Shown in pieces: positions 21,033 to 32,650 of a stretch of DNA of 64,000 nucleotides. Location of the stretch: contig JAUCEF010000013.1 of the NCBI GenBank assembly GCA_033558025.1, forward strand, positions 4,643,001-4,707,000. The letters run 5' to 3'. The stretch is from Phytophthora sp. 'mugwort' (taxonomy: Eukaryota; Oomycota; Peronosporomycetes; Peronosporales; Peronosporaceae). The position numbers were made by a program, and so were the translations under genes. The number at the start of each line of letters is the position of its first letter. Within the stretch, counting starts at the first letter, position 1. The notes under the pieces are model-generated. The model was not told the origin of the DNA. It did not search any database and saw only the letters and a list, made by a program, of their open reading frames with translations.

Positions 21033-23978
21033 CTACTCGTTAGTAGACTTCCGGGCACTCTTTACTTCGAGATACGCCCATTTAATCCACGGCAGCAAGG
21101 CCTCCAAGTCCTTGGTCTCCACCGTAGCACCGCACCAGATCCGCAGGCCGGGGGGCGCATCGCGGTACGAGCCGATGTCGTACGCAACCTGTTCGCGTTC
21201 TAGCAGCGCCTGCATCTGCTTCACCTCGTCCTTAGACAGGCCGTCGATCAGCAGGCAGACGGATGTGTTGGAGCGGATCTCCTTGTCAGCCGCGAGGAAC
21301 TTGAACCACCGCGAGTTCTCGGCCGCAAAGTCCTCAATCACCTTCAGGTTGCGCTGCGAGATGGCAATCAAGCCGTCCTGGCCACCCACGCTCTCCGTCC
21401 AGCGCAGGGCGTCGAGATAGTCCTCTACACACAGCATCGACGGCGTGTTAATGGTGCTGCCCTCGAAGATGCCCTTGAGGAATTTGCCCGAGCTGGCGTT
21501 GGTCATACGGAAGATCTTGGGCATCGGACGGTTCTCCGGTACGAACGACTCTAGTCGCTCCACAGCGCGCGGGCTTAGAACGATGACGCCGTGGCCACCC
21601 TCGCCACCAAGCACCTTCTGCCAGCTGAACGTGCACACGTCGATCTTGTTCCATGGCATCTCCATAGCAAACGCAGCTGACGTCGCGTCGTTAAAGATCA
21701 GACCTTTGCGATCATCCGGGATCCAGTCGGCATTGGGCATGCGCACACCGCTGGTAGTGCCGTTCCATGTGAACAGAACGTCGTGGTCACAATTCACCTC
21801 GGACAAATCGGGAAGCTGGCCAAACGGCGCGCCGAACTCCCTCACGTTGTCAAGCTTAAGCTCCGTGGTGACATCCGTGAACCACTGCTTACCGAACGAT
21901 TCCCAGTAGCACACATCAACAGGACGCTCACCAAGCATGGACCACAATGCCATCTCAAAAGCACCAGTATCCGAGGCCGGTACGATACCAAGGTGGTAGT
22001 CTTCAGGGAGCTTCAGAATCTTCTTGGTGCGAACAATTGCCTCCTCCAGCAAGCCCTTGCCCAGTTTAGAGCGGTGGCTACGGCCCAGCACGATCTCAGG
22101 GATCGAAGCCAACGAGTATCCCGGGCGCTTCTTGCAAGGTCCCGAGCCGAAGTTCGGCGACGCCGGCTTCACGCGCGGCTTCGGATGGCGCACAATTGCC
22201 ACTCCCGCATCACCTTCCGCCGTGTCGGCGCCCTCCTCAACAGCCGCAGTATTCGGCTTGAGGAACTTCTCCCAAATTCCACCAGAAACAGCCGTGTTCA
22301 GCTCAAGCAGATTCACGCGACGAAGGTTGGTGAGCATGCCCAGAGCTTCCAGCTCCTCCATCACGCCATCTGGAATAGCTTCGTCAACGTTGAGGACGCT
22401 AACAGCGGCGGCACCAGACTTCTCACGCGCCAGGCCGAAGCAACCGATGTTAATCTGGTGTTTTGCCAGTACTGACGTCACCTTGTGCAGCACACCAGGC
22501 TGGTCAGTGTTATTGAACAGCAACATGGAACCGCTCGGGATGGCGTCCATGGGAAGGTCGTCGAAGGACACCAGGCGCAGCTGACTCTTGCCGAACACAG
22601 TGCCCGTGATTTTCTTTGACTTGCCATTTTCCTTCTCAAAAATGACAGTAAGCTGGTCCGAGAAGCTGCTGCCCGAAGCCTCGTCGTGCTTGTGCTCCAC
22701 AGTCTGGATGCCCATGACGTCCGCGAGCTGCTTGGCGTTCGTGAACGTCACTTCCTCCTCTAGCATGTGGGACAGCAGGCCCTTGAGCACGCCCTTCACA
22801 AGCTGTCCCGAGAGCTCCGACGACGTGACCTTGGGGCCCTCAGCGATGACAAGCACGCGTTTAAGCCGGCTATCGTCTAGCAGTTGTGCCTGCATGCTGC
22901 CAAGCTTCTCGGCCAGAGACAGTAGCGGCATAAACTCCTCGCGCTTGCCGAAATCAATGTTGGGAGCGTTGAGCACGCCCTTGAACGACTTGCCAGCCAG
23001 AGCGTCGTTCACCTTGTAGGCCAAGTCGCGCGCCACCTTCTGCTGAGCGTCGGTAGTGAGCGCACCAATGTGCGGAGTCACAATCACGTTCTCGTGGCTC
23101 ACCAACTTCTTCCACGTGTCAGAGGCCGGGGACGGCGCATTAATGTCGAAGGCCATACCCGCGACTTTACCGCTCTCGATGGCCTCCAACAGAGCCGGGT
23201 GGTCTATCAGACCGGCACGAGCACCGTTGACGAGCTTAACGCCGTCCTTGCAGAGCGCTAGACGCTGCATATTCACCAGGTGCTTGGTGTTGGCGTTAAG
23301 CGGCACGTGGAGGGAGATGTAGTCGCTGCGGGAGAACAGCTCATCCAACGAGACGGGTTCGATGCCGTGGGTCTTGGCACTGGAATTGGAAAGAATGGGG
23401 TCGTAACCGATGACGTTCATGCCGAAGGCGTTGCAGCGAGTGGCCACCTCACGGCCAATGCGGCCAAGACCGACAATACCCAGCGTCTTGCCGTGGATCT
23501 CGGAGTTGCGCACTGCGGGCTCGGCCGAGGCATGACCGAGGCGCGAAACGGCGGAGAGGAGTCCCACCGTGAGCTCGGCGGCCGAGATGGTGTTGCCGAA
23601 GGGCGTGTTCATGACTAGTACGCCTTGATTGGTGGCGTTCACCATGTCGATATTGTCCACGCCCGTACCGGCGCGGCCGATGAGCTGCAGCTTCTGGGCG
23701 GCATCCAACACGGTGCGGTCCACCTTGGAGCCGGAGCGCACGATCAGCACATCATAGTCGGGCACCTGCGCCACCAGCTCAGCGTGCGATAGCGCAGCGG
23801 GGCCTGCCGTGACGTCGTGGCCGGCGGCGCGCAGCAGCTCGGGGCACACGGGATCGATGGGGTCGCTGCACAGGATGCGCGCCATGGCTGCCGGCGAGCG
23901 GTGGAAGTTGCGGGCGGCCGACGGCGTCTGATGCTGGAGCAAGCGAGACCCGCGCGACCACAGGGCACGGCGCAGCAT
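21033..23978 (-). CDS. fused D-3-phosphoglycerate dehydrogenase-phosphoserine aminotransferase, mitochondrial leader
   Basis: 981 residues, single exon, ATG at 23978. Residues 1-32 ([17 protein letters not shown]..) are Arg-rich and lack acids, like a mitochondrial presequence. Residues ~33-560 are a type-1 phosphoglycerate dehydrogenase: [15 protein letters not shown] binds NAD near 166, NGARAGLID holds the catalytic Arg near 255, TPHIGA the catalytic His near 302, then an intervening domain and a C-terminal ACT domain ([17 protein letters not shown]). Residues ~605-980 are a class V phosphoserine aminotransferase with SWQKVLGG, the PLP Lys near 789. Together they turn 3-phosphoglycerate into phosphoserine through phosphohydroxypyruvate. 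The usual DVFxxEP motif reads FDINAPSP, so the helper Glu of the dehydrogenase appears replaced. The ACT domain suggests serine feedback. Confidence 0.95.
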   Translation of the reverse strand: MLRRALWSRGSRLLQHQTPSAARNFHRSPAAMARILCSDPIDPVCPELLRAAGHDVTAGPAALSHAELVAQVPDYDVLIVRSGSKVDRTVLDAAQKLQLIGRAGTGVDNIDMVNATNQGVLVMNTPFGNTISAAELTVGLLSAVSRLGHASAEPAVRNSEIHGKTLGIVGLGRIGREVATRCNAFGMNVIGYDPILSNSSAKTHGIEPVSLDELFSRSDYISLHVPLNANTKHLVNMQRLALCKDGVKLVNGARAGLIDHPALLEAIESGKVAGMAFDINAPSPASDTWKKLVSHENVIVTPHIGALTTDAQQKVARDLAYKVNDALAGKSFKGVLNAPNIDFGKREEFMPLLSLAEKLGSMQAQLLDDSRLKRVLVIAEGPKVTSSELSGQLVKGVLKGLLSHMLEEEVTFTNAKQLADVMGIQTVEHKHDEASGSSFSDQLTVIFEKENGKSKKITGTVFGKSQLRLVSFDDLPMDAIPSGSMLLFNNTDQPGVLHKVTSVLAKHQINIGCFGLAREKSGAAAVSVLNVDEAIPDGVMEELEALGMLTNLRRVNLLELNTAVSGGIWEKFLKPNTAAVEEGADTAEGDAGVAIVRHPKPRVKPASPNFGSGPCKKRPGYSLASIPEIVLGRSHRSKLGKGLLEEAIVRTKKILKLPEDYHLGIVPASDTGAFEMALWSMLGERPVDVCYWESFGKQWFTDVTTELKLDNVREFGAPFGQLPDLSEVNCDHDVLFTWNGTTSGVRMPNADWIPDDRKGLIFNDATSAAFAMEMPWNKIDVCTFSWQKVLGGEGGHGVIVLSPRAVERLESFVPENRPMPKIFRMTNASSGKFLKGIFEGSTINTPSMLCVEDYLDALRWTESVGGQDGLIAISQRNLKVIEDFAAENSRWFKFLAADKEIRSNTSVCLLIDGLSKDEVKQMQALLEREQVAYDIGSYRDAPPGLRIWCGATVETKDLEALLPWIKWAYLEVKSARKSTNE

Positions 23979-25236
23979 GGAGCTGGAAGGAAGAGGGCGG
24001 GTGTGAGCGGGACACGCGAGTTCGCAAGTGGTCGGTCGGCGGAGCCTATTGGCGCTCCACCAAGGTGAAGCAAATCTTGGTCAGATCGGCGCACTTGGAG
24101 TTTGTAAGGACTGAGCAAAAGCAGGATTTCCACCAATTGACAGTAGATTGCCACGGCTTTTTGAGCCAGTCACCGCTTTGAGTAATCGCTTAGATCATGC
24201 TTTGCCGTGCCGAGCACCACGAGATTTTTTTTCCGTCAGAGACGAGGATGTACCGCCGACTCACAACTTATGAGTCACACGTGCGTGGCGAGTTGCCACT
24301 GGCAGCGCAAGGATGTCATGTTGTGTTTTGCACCGCAAAAGCAAAAGTGTATGCATACTTAGTGCAATATAACACGGTGAAGTGACAAGAAGTAGTCGCG
24401 CTGACGGGCAGCACGTATCTATTTATATAAACACTGGATATGTAAGCGGTTCAAAAGCGGGTAACTGGTAGCGGAGCCTCAAGACAGGATCTGTTTGACG
24501 CATTATATGCAGCTCAAAAGCTATAGGACACGACGGATATTCCGATTGTTGGTTTCTCTCTCTCTCTCTCTCTCAGACCTGAAATTTAGTTTCCAGATGA
24601 ACATGAAATAGTCTTTTTTTTCGGCGGAGGATCACAAGTGCTCCCACTAACGTGTAGGCATTACAGTGCACTCCTAGAATATTGTATCGGTTCTAACTTA
24701 ACCTAACGCACGCTCCAACGCTATGGCAAAGGATATATACTTGGCGAAACAACAGTGTTGTCCGGCGGCTTTATCTAGCCAAAGGTCCCAGCGCGATAAA
24801 TATTGCAACAAGTGATTACAAATACCCAAACATGGAAGTTTTCGAGGTCATCCGATAAGAAATACAAGTTTACATACATACATCTGCACGGTAGACAACA
24901 TCTGACTGGTAAGCTACATGCACACTGTATTATTAGTTGCGCTTATACCGCCGAACGAACCCCCCTGACAACGTTACATGTACATCAGCTATATTAGTCA
25001 CTGCATATGTCTTCATTCTTATACACTTGTGCCCTACAACAACCGGAGGGGCACCATCAACCAAAACCGCTCACTCTTTTATATATTTATACATCTCGCC
25101 CGGAGATGCCAACGGATATCAGTCCATTTATAAAAGAGCAGTGCCAACACCGCGTAGTTCTAACGCTTCCAACCCCCCCCCCCCCCCCCCCCCCCCACCA
25201 CCACCACCATGCATTCCAACTTCTTCGTCTACGTAA
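23979..25236. other. no gene; microsatellites
   Basis: Contains the upstream region of SerA-SerC, a (TC)n tract of about 22 bp near 24553-24574, and scattered short frames without domain signal. A proline-rich open frame near 25007-25236 exists only because of the poly-C tract. Confidence 0.5.
25173..25210. repeat. C24 homopolymer followed by (ACC)n
   Basis: Twenty-four consecutive C (25173-25196) run into ACCACCACCACC. Length is likely to vary between individuals and sequencing methods. Confidence 0.8.
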
Positions 25237-26992
25237 ATGTCGGGAATGCATCGGTTTTGGAGTATCTACGCAGACTCGTCGTGCGATGGAGCGCCCTCAG
25301 GGGTCTTCGTTCTGAGACGGAATGCCTGCGAGTCGCAAGTCGCTTCCAGTGGCTCTCACTGTGTGAAAAAGTACGATGACACCAACACTTTGGTTGTTAT
25401 GTTGATGAAAGCTGCCACGATGGACGTGAGGAGGGCTTCAGCACCCTTTGATTTTCAGGCCTTTATGGCATACGACTACTACAATGATGGTGACTGCTCG
25501 GACTACGAAAAACGCAGCTGCCTACAGATTTACTGGTGAATGCGAGACTGCATGTGACGGCTACTCACCATTCAGGAGCGCCACCGTCTCGATCTCGAAT
25601 GAGGTCTTGATGTGGAAACGAACATGAGGAAGACGGGCAGTGGTTTCCTCAACTGTCCTGGCTCGAGTGGAGAAGGCTACTACGACTTTGAAGTTCCTGT
25701 CGCTGAGATAAACCGCTGCTATATATATACTGTCCCCACCATGGCTGGTGTATTCCTCTTCTACAACACGACCACCGAAATGAAATCTAGCCGCTCCAGC
25801 TCTGGGCTCCATCCTCGGAAGTTCCAGCTCGGCTTCGATTCGACAAATACGACAGACTCCAGTACTGACTCGGACTCATCGTCGGCATCTTCTTCAGGAA
25901 GTGGGCTTGCTGTGGGCTTAATTGCAGGGATTGCTGGCGCTGTCGTGATAATCGTTGGCTTCGCGTATATTCTTTCGAGAAGAAACCAAAGCAAAAGTCT
26001 CAATTCGCAATCATCGCTACGAGGCCCATTCCTTAGCCGTGGCAATGTCTGGACTGGTGGCCCCACCGATGGGTCGAAACCACCCTCGGATGGATCCGGG
26101 CTCTGGAACGACGACACTATCATTGCCACCCGTATTCCTCGGAATCAAGTAGTAACTGAAGCTGTAATCTCTCCTGGCGGATTCGGAGAGGTCTACCATG
26201 GCAAGTACAACAACCAAGATGTCGCCATTAAGATGCTGTTTTCAGAAATGAAAAGATCTGAAAAAAAAGTGAACGTTTTCTTGGCCGAAGCTAAACTGAT
26301 GGCAGGTCTCGACCACCTTCGCATCGTGAGCTTCGTCGGTGTGGCTTGGGGGTCCCTTAGCGATCTCTGTGTCGTCTCGGAACTGATGAGGGCGGAGATC
26401 TCCGTACTTGCTGAAAGAACACGAAGCGAAAAACCACATTTAGGGCTTTGACGACGACAAAATCCACATTGCGTCTCACATCGCCCAAGCGCTGACCTAC
26501 CTCCATTCGCTCTCTCCAGTTGTGATTCACCGCGATTTGAAGTCCAAAAACGTGCTGTTAACGGAGGATCTGGACGCGAAGATCACAGACTTTTGCGCCT
26601 CGAAGGAGCAGCAGGAGCACACGATCACTGCAGGTATCGGCACGATGCTGTTGATGGCCTCCGAAAGTGATGATGGCGGAACGGTACTCCGAGAAAGCCG
26701 ACATTTCTCTTTCGATGTACTTTTGTCCGAGTTGGGTTTGCATACTCTGCCATACACTCACGCCAGGATCGATTTAGTGACGGGCATGAAGCTGCCGGAC
26801 ACAGTGCTCCTCCAGAAGGTGGCGTCGGGCGATTTGCAGGTCGCGTTTTCGCCCACTTGTCTAGACTCCATTGTGGAATTGGCAGAGAAATGCATCGTTC
26901 TGGACCCGGAAACTCGATCTGGGGCCCCGATGGTCATATTGCGGCTGCAAATGATCATGAAGGAGGCGTTCGACGAACGCTATATCATCTAG
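25237..26992 (+). pseudogene. oomycete receptor-like kinase (TKL group), broken
   Basis: Order: Cys-containing extracellular region (25237-25760, with YADSSCDGAPSGVFVLRRN and a frameshift near 25520), Ser/Thr-rich stalk, one membrane segment (GLAVGLIAGIAGAVVIIVGF, near 25910-25970), then a kinase. The Gly loop (SPGGFGEVYHGKY), VAIK Lys and HRDLKSKN loop are intact. Around 26400-26460 several frameshifts and an in-frame TAG disrupt the alpha-D/E linker. The Mg-binding DFG reads DFC, and the APE motif reads ASE. Such receptors normally span the plasma membrane and phosphorylate Ser/Thr or Tyr. This copy cannot make a full protein and, even if repaired by splicing, lacks the DFG glycine. Probably one decayed member of a large family. 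Confidence 0.8.
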
Positions 26993-27462
26993 CAAAGTTG
27001 TGTTTCCGTTGCTCTGTATGTAACCTCGTGAAAAATATCTCATTTTCTGTTAGTTTTTTTAATGTGAATCACTCGTACTTTTAGGCAGGTCTTGACATTA
27101 AGCCATACGGACACCTTACAGCCTTTGCATGATTCATTGCGAGTCTAGCGCAACCAACTTGCTCTTCACAGCACCAAGCTCATGTGATGTCCGATTACTG
27201 GCGTCCCAAACGCGTATCTTTACATTCGACCGTACTTAAGGAATCACTAACAGTACTATGATGATTTGACATAAAAACAATAAACTATAACTACAAATAT
27301 AGATATCAACAGAAACAACCCATTTCATCGTCATATATGTATTTTATAAATAGATAACCTAGTGTACAGCATGTGATCAAAAACCGACGCGTCGTTTGCA
27401 CATCGCGCCATGATAAGTTGGCTCGCGTTTCCAAGCAGACTGGTGCTTGGGCGTCACTCTCA
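26993..27462. other. intergenic, AT-rich; no gene seen
   Basis: Spacer between the kinase pseudogene and the PGK promoter. Only short AT-rich runs are visible. Confidence 0.6.
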
Positions 27463-27478
27463 TCATTCTCGGATTTGG
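27463..27478 (+). promoter_or_regulatory. Inr+FPR core promoter of phosphoglycerate kinase
   Basis: TCATTCTCGGATTTGG: the initiator TCATTCT is followed at the usual distance by the ATTT flanking element. It predicts transcription start about 64 nt before the ATG at 27529. A CTCCTCCTCCTAC pyrimidine tract follows in the leader. Confidence 0.75.
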
Positions 27479-27528
27479 TCTCGAGCCCGCAAGTCTCCTC
27501 CTCCTCCTACCCTCAATTAATCTTCAAG

Positions 27529-28815
27529 ATGCTGCGTCTTTCGCGTATGAGCACGCAGATGACCCGCCCGTCCAGTGCCGTGATACGCGCAATGAGCACG
27601 GCCAAGCTCAGTTTGGAGCAGCTCACGCAGCGTCAAAGCCTCAAGGGCGCGCGTGTGCTGGTCCGCGCCGATCTGAACGTGCCGCTCAAGAAGAACGCCA
27701 CGCCTGCGACCATCACGGACGACACGCGAATCCGCGCCGTGCTGCCCACGCTCAAGCTGCTGCAAGGCGCGGGCGCACGCACGGTGCTGTGTTCACACCT
27801 GGGCCGCCCCGGCGGTGAGGCCAAGGACGAGCTGCGCCTCACGCCCGTGGCTGCTCGACTAGGCGAGCTGCTCGGCAACCCCATTAAGAAGCTGGACGAC
27901 TGTATAGGCCCCAAGGTGGACGTCAGCATTGACGAGCTGCAGGACGGCGAAATCGTGCTGCTTGAGAACGTTCGTTTCTACAAGCAAGAGACAAAGAACG
28001 ACCCTGAGTTCGCCAAGCAGCTGGCTCACGGAGCTGACATCTACGTCAATGACGCCTTCGGCACAGCCCACCGTGCCCACGCGTCCACGGAAGGCGTGAC
28101 CAACTACATTAAAACCAACGTGGCTGGGTTCCTCATTGAGAAGGAGCTTAAGTACCTGTCCGGTGCTGTGGATGCCCCTGTACGTCCTCTCGGTGCCATT
28201 ATTGGTGGTGCTAAAGTGTCCACCAAGATCCCCGTTCTTAAGTCACTGCTGCAGAAGTGCGACAAGATCATGATCGGTGGTGGCATGATCTTTACGTTCT
28301 ACAAGGCCCAGGGCCTAAACGTCGGCAAGTCCATCATCGAGGAGGACAAGGTCGAGCTCGCCAAGGAGATCCTGGACGAGGCCAAGCAGCGCGGTGTGCA
28401 GATTGTGCTCCCCACCGATGTGGTGATTGCCGACAAGTTCGAGGCTGACGCTCAGTCGAAGGTCGTGCCTGCTAACGCCATCCCCGCCGACTGGCTGGGC
28501 CTGGATATTGGTCCTGACTCGCAGGCCACGTTCGCCAAGGAGCTTAAGGAGTGCAAGACTGTTGTGTGGAATGGCCCCATGGGCGTGTTTGAGTTTCCAG
28601 AGTTCGCTAAGGGCACGTTCGGTGTGGCCAAGGCTCTTGCGGAGAGTACAGAGAGCGGCGTCACCACTATCGTGGGTGGTGGCGACTCCGTGGCTGCTGT
28701 CGAGCAGGCCGGCCTAGCTGCCAAGATGAGCCACATCTCGACGGGCGGTGGTGCCAGTCTGGAACTGCTCGAGGGCAAGGTACTTCCAGGTGTCGCCGCT
28801 CTGAACGATGCTTAA
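27529..28815 (+). CDS. PGK: phosphoglycerate kinase, probably mitochondrial
   Basis: 428 residues, single exon. It catalyses 1,3-bisphosphoglycerate + ADP to 3-phosphoglycerate + ATP. Diagnostic motifs: [23 protein letters not shown] (substrate binding), [55 protein letters not shown] and the ATP-end [13 protein letters not shown]. The first ~25 residues ([20 protein letters not shown]) precede the normal PGK start and are Arg/Ser-rich without acids, so they look like a mitochondrial import signal. This fits the known import of lower-glycolysis enzymes in stramenopiles. Another Met at [12 protein letters not shown] could give a cytosolic form. Coding sequence is strongly C/G-ending, as in highly expressed genes. 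Confidence 0.96.
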   Translation: MLRLSRMSTQMTRPSSAVIRAMSTAKLSLEQLTQRQSLKGARVLVRADLNVPLKKNATPATITDDTRIRAVLPTLKLLQGAGARTVLCSHLGRPGGEAKDELRLTPVAARLGELLGNPIKKLDDCIGPKVDVSIDELQDGEIVLLENVRFYKQETKNDPEFAKQLAHGADIYVNDAFGTAHRAHASTEGVTNYIKTNVAGFLIEKELKYLSGAVDAPVRPLGAIIGGAKVSTKIPVLKSLLQKCDKIMIGGGMIFTFYKAQGLNVGKSIIEEDKVELAKEILDEAKQRGVQIVLPTDVVIADKFEADAQSKVVPANAIPADWLGLDIGPDSQATFAKELKECKTVVWNGPMGVFEFPEFAKGTFGVAKALAESTESGVTTIVGGGDSVAAVEQAGLAAKMSHISTGGGASLELLEGKVLPGVAALNDA

Positions 28816-29250
28816 GGTAGTCATGAGCAAGTCGTTTCTCAGTGCGATGAGATCACTGCTGTCATCATATCTACCGTTGGAAATAATTTAGGGGACAAAC
28901 GGTGTTGTTAGGAACCGCCGTTTTTACTACTAGTAGTATTAGAAAATGGCGAACATTTTTGGGTGCATGTTGCAAAAAATCAAGACTGTTTGGACGTGGG
29001 GGTCCCTGTTACGACATCTCTTTGCCTGGTAAAGTAAACGCGCGATAATATACTTCAGAAAAAATCACTTGGTTATTGTACAGATTAACCCGGCACACCT
29101 AATAGCACCCATGGACACCAACTCCTATCAGGTATAGCAGTAAATCGGGTTTGCTAGTAAATCATAACTAAACCGAGAACAAGGCGAACGACGATATTCG
29201 TGCGGTTGCTCAAGTTTTTTCTATTATTGCTGAAGTCGTCCGTTACGCAG
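28816..29250. other. intergenic; no gene seen
   Basis: 3' flank of PGK with short AT-rich runs and ACTAGTAGTA repeats. No coding frame recognised. Confidence 0.6.
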
Positions 29251-29263
29251 CAGCGATGCAACG

Positions 29264-29718
29264 TTGGTTTCACAATTTGTTTTATTTATTCCTGAACTCG
29301 TCCGTTATACAACGACTACGATCGTGGACTGTTTGAATCGCCTTCGATTTCGAGATCCGATGAATTTTGACGACCTCGTTTGCAATCCAGCTGAGCAAGA
29401 TATCGAGATGGACACGCTAACGGACGAAGATTACTTAGTGATGAGGCCGACTTCGCTTTTATTGATACAGCGGGGGACGTCTCAGCTGATGATGAAGATC
29501 AGGACAGAGTCGATTGTGCGTTACCAGAACAGACCACGCAGGAGAAAGTTGATGCAATCCGGAATGTCATTTTCATACTCCCAGATTATCCGGATCTTGA
29601 CGAAAACCTGTTAAAGAACCTCCGAAAGCTACAGCTGCGAATGCGGGATCAACTGCGTGTCGAACATGAACCAATAACTACTCAGAGATCGATAAGGAGC
29701 TTCTTCCAGACTCGCTAG
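29264..29718 (+). pseudogene. C-terminal piece of a pogo/Tigger transposase with PIP-box
   Basis: An open frame from 29264 carries NFDDLVCNPAEQDIEMD. After a frame change near 29440 it continues with an acidic stretch and a helical segment (DENLLKNLRKLQLRMRDQL). It ends QRSIRSFFQTR before TAG at 29716-29718. The Q..I..FF pattern is the PCNA-binding box known at the C-terminus of pogo-family transposases. The catalytic core is missing, so this is a fragment. Confidence 0.55.
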
Positions 29719-30219
29719 GTACTATCAGATCGGCGGAAAACGAGAATCCGATATAGTATTCGACAGGTATCAACTTTGCTCCATACATTTTGCTACCTTA
29801 CCAAAGCGATGGATCAAACTGGTATCAGATATAGAAGATATCGGGTATAATCCTAGGTATCATTTGCAATTTTTGCAACCCGGGTAGCTTCGACTTTGAG
29901 ATAGAGGATGCTGGAATCACTAGTAGTAGTAGTATATGTTTTAATAGATGACTTGACATAATGATGAATCATATAATAAATATATGATAATAGTAAATCA
30001 AATGATAAAAACATATTTTATATGATTTTAATTTAATATGGATATCATAAATAAATCATATATTATATGATGCGAATGAAGCCCCAATTTTGATTTGTGG
30101 CTGCCCCGTTTTACCGGCAAAAAAAAAATGGCTTAGTATGCTCGAAGACAACTCACATATTGTTTTTTCACCTACGCAAACGCCTTTCGATGAAAGCGGT
30201 AGCTTTGATGCATGCCTAC
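29719..30219. other. no gene; AT-rich low-complexity block
   Basis: 29930-30090 is almost pure A/T with repeated ATCATAT/ATATGAT words that can pair with each other. No coding signal. Confidence 0.6.
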
Positions 30220-30464
30220 TGTAACGGGGTTACATGAAGAGTGCCAAGTCACTCTTCAGAATGGTATACAAAGTACCCTAAGTGATGTAGCCAACATCAC
30301 TATACGTCACGGATAGGTACCATACATATGGTACGAATACCTCAGAACCACCCAATAGGATAACATCTAGGGTACTTTATAGATGACTAATAGTTAGTAT
30401 GTAGACCATTAAAAGGGGTCACCTATAAATATATAAAGTCTTTTATCTATCTAATTTGATAACA
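30220..30464 (+). repeat. LTR of an LTR retrotransposon (245 bp), copy 1
   Basis: Starts TGTAACGGGGTTACATG and ends TTTGATAACA (TG..CA). Homologous in inverted orientation to 51223-52009, including the following internal bases CCCCTCA..CAGGGACT.GTGAACTGCC (30465-30500). The internal part is then replaced by Tc1-like sequence. Confidence 0.75.
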
Positions 30465-30499
30465 GCCCCCTCAAACCAGGGACTTGTGAACTGCCGCTC

Positions 30500-31438
30500 G
30501 CTGAGAGTTTGTATACTCTCCGGAAGTCACACTTCTTGTGGGCAAGATGTTGTGTTTCCCGTCGCATCTACAATGTCCCTATGGAGCATGTGTCGAGTTA
30601 TTCGGGCCGAAGATGCGGTACAATTCACCAGTGGTACGCGGTTTTCCTGAAGAAAGGCATCGTAAATGACCGTCAGGCACGAATAGCACGCGAGATGGAC
30701 TCAAGACGTCGTAGCATCAGTTTTGAAGACTACGTGCGAGCCCATCCTACATTTCACATCGAGGAGCTGCGCGAATTCATAACCAGCACTACCCAGCAAT
30801 GGTTTCGACAGCAATAGTATGCAGATTGCTCGTCTTCGACTTTAATTTCAGCCGAAAAGTGTTTCCAAAATCGGCTCGAGAGGAGGTACCGACTGACATT
30901 CAAATCTACTAAAGAGAAGCTGCTGCCACTTTTTCATTCGCCGTGTAGCTTGTCTTCTTGGACGAACCACCAAGGATGGGCGTCATGCTCAACGGCACTA
31001 TGGCTGGTCAAAACGCAACATTACGCTGTCCTCAAGTTTCCATTTCGGCGAGATAAACGACTCTATATCATGGCAGCAGTAGACGCCCTCGGTTCCTTAT
31101 GTCGGGAATGGACAGAAGGAACGCTTACAAGAGCTAAGTTTATGCTGCATTTATCAAGTACGTGATACCGCGTCTGAACTCGTGACATAATGGACAATGC
31201 CAAGATCCACGCCTACCCTGAGTTACAGTCAGATATTTACAAGTGCGGCGCCCGATTTATGTTTCAACCTCCCTACTGCCCTCAGCTGAATCCGATGGAG
31301 CCTTGCTTCGGGCTGCTGAAAAAGTGGCTACAAAAGCACGCCAGTCTTTTCGATTGTACAGACGCTACTCACACTTCCGACACCCATTATCACCTACTTA
31401 GTCTGAAAGGAAAAAATTGTGTCATTAAAGACTATTAA
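30500..31438 (+). pseudogene. Tc1/IS630-like DDE transposase, frameshifted
   Basis: Three pieces in different frames. The N-terminal helix-turn-helix part (30509-30817) has YSGRRCGTIHQWYAVFLKKG and SISFEDYVRAHPTFHIEELR. The middle part (30950-31165) has LYIMAAVDALGSLCREW. The C-terminal part (31190-31438) has MDNAKIHAYPELQ and the hallmark PPYCPQLNPMEPCFGLLKKW. This is the DDE_3 nuclease fold of Tc1/IS630 elements. Frameshifts and stops make it inactive. It sits directly behind a retroelement LTR. Confidence 0.75.
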
Positions 31439-31440
31439 CT

Positions 31441-32650
31441 TTGACGACACTATATCTGCATGGTGGCCAGTCGAGGCATGACGTCGCCCACTTCCACGTC
31501 GTCGCCGTAGTTGCACTCCACAGAATCGTTGAAGCCATCCTTCGGCTCCTGATAGCAGATACCGGTATGGCGGAAGCAGTTCTTGATGGTCTGCTTTCCC
31601 TTGATGTCTTGCCAGGCCTCGTCGCTCCACCGCATTGCTTGAAGCTGATCAACGGTGCAGGGCTCTTTCTTGAGGGACTCGGATCACGCAGCTTGTCGAA
31701 GTCCCATCGCAGCTGCTTCTGCTTGTATCCCGCCTTGAACGACGCCTGGATCCTGACGTCTATGGGCGGCAGGAACGCGGTCGTGTTAGGGGGAAGATGC
31801 TCTACAGTCACGTTGGTCAGGTGTAGGTCCCCCGTCTGGTGGTAGGAAGCGTTGTCGACTAGAAGCATTATATGGCGGCCGATTGCACGCATGTCGCTGC
31901 CTACGCCGCGCACCAGTCCTGCAACACCTTCCTCGTCACCCATGCCTTCTGGTTTGCTCGGTAACTAAACCCGAGCTGCTCCGCCGACTTCTTGTGGTCG
32001 GTTTTGTTTTCTCGAGATACAGGATAGGAAGAGCATTTGAGCCGTCGGCGTTAGCAATCATTGCCAGTGTCATTCTCGTTTTTTTTTTTACGCCACGCAT
32101 GTTCTTTGAGCAAATAGAATGCGTAGGAGCCTTTGCATATATAACCCAGTTTCGGCCACGCTATAAATATTTCAGCAGCATACAATTCTGTCGCTTGTTG
32201 GACTCTCCGTAGGCCCTCTTTAATAGCGGTCGGGTCTGCCGAAGCGGCTTCCCCATGTAGCTGACGGTGGCGCAGCCCGTGCCTCCTCAGCAACCCTGCC
32301 ACCCAACCAACAAAAACATTTAGATCACAAGCATCGCATAGGCGAGCTTGCAACTCTCGAGCTTTCATCGTGATGAGCCCGCGCGACAGGCAGATGTTGC
32401 GCTGCTCGGTGCCCTCGATCCATGTGGCGAGATGCTTCTCGAGCGTCGGCGCAATCACTTGGAGAGGCTCCCGGCGGCTGTCATCGTCGTAATCATCGCT
32501 CAGGATGGCGGCCGCGTTCTTCAGAACATCGCTGATGGTATTTCTGGCTGGCTTGCTGCGCAACTTGTACTCGCTCTTTGCCCATTGCCAGCTCATCTCC
32601 GGGCAGGCCTTAGCCTTTCTGATGATGGCGCACTTGTGGTTGATTTTCAT
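31441..32650 (-). pseudogene. Tigger/pogo transposase with CENP-B-like HTH, frameshifted
   Basis: Minus strand. 32650-32051 encodes a Psq/CENP-B type DNA-binding region (KPARNTISDVLKN; LEKHLATWIEGTEQRN; WVAGLLRRHGLRHRQLHGEA). 31943-31425 carries the DDE_1 core with IMLLVDNASYHQTGDL (catalytic Asp) and VEHLPPNTTAFLPPIDVRIQ. The C-terminal part continues in another frame at 31635-31450 (MRWSDEAWQDIKGKQTIKN). Frameshifts near 32170, 31990 and 31640. It lies tail-to-tail with the Tc1-like relic. Confidence 0.75.

Noticed and set aside
21783..22475. 230-codon plus-strand frame
   Set aside because: Antisense shadow of the conserved SerA-SerC fusion.
25007..25236. Proline-rich frames through the poly-C tract
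   Set aside because: Pro run is only the translation of a C homopolymer and ACC repeat; no upstream promoter or similarity.
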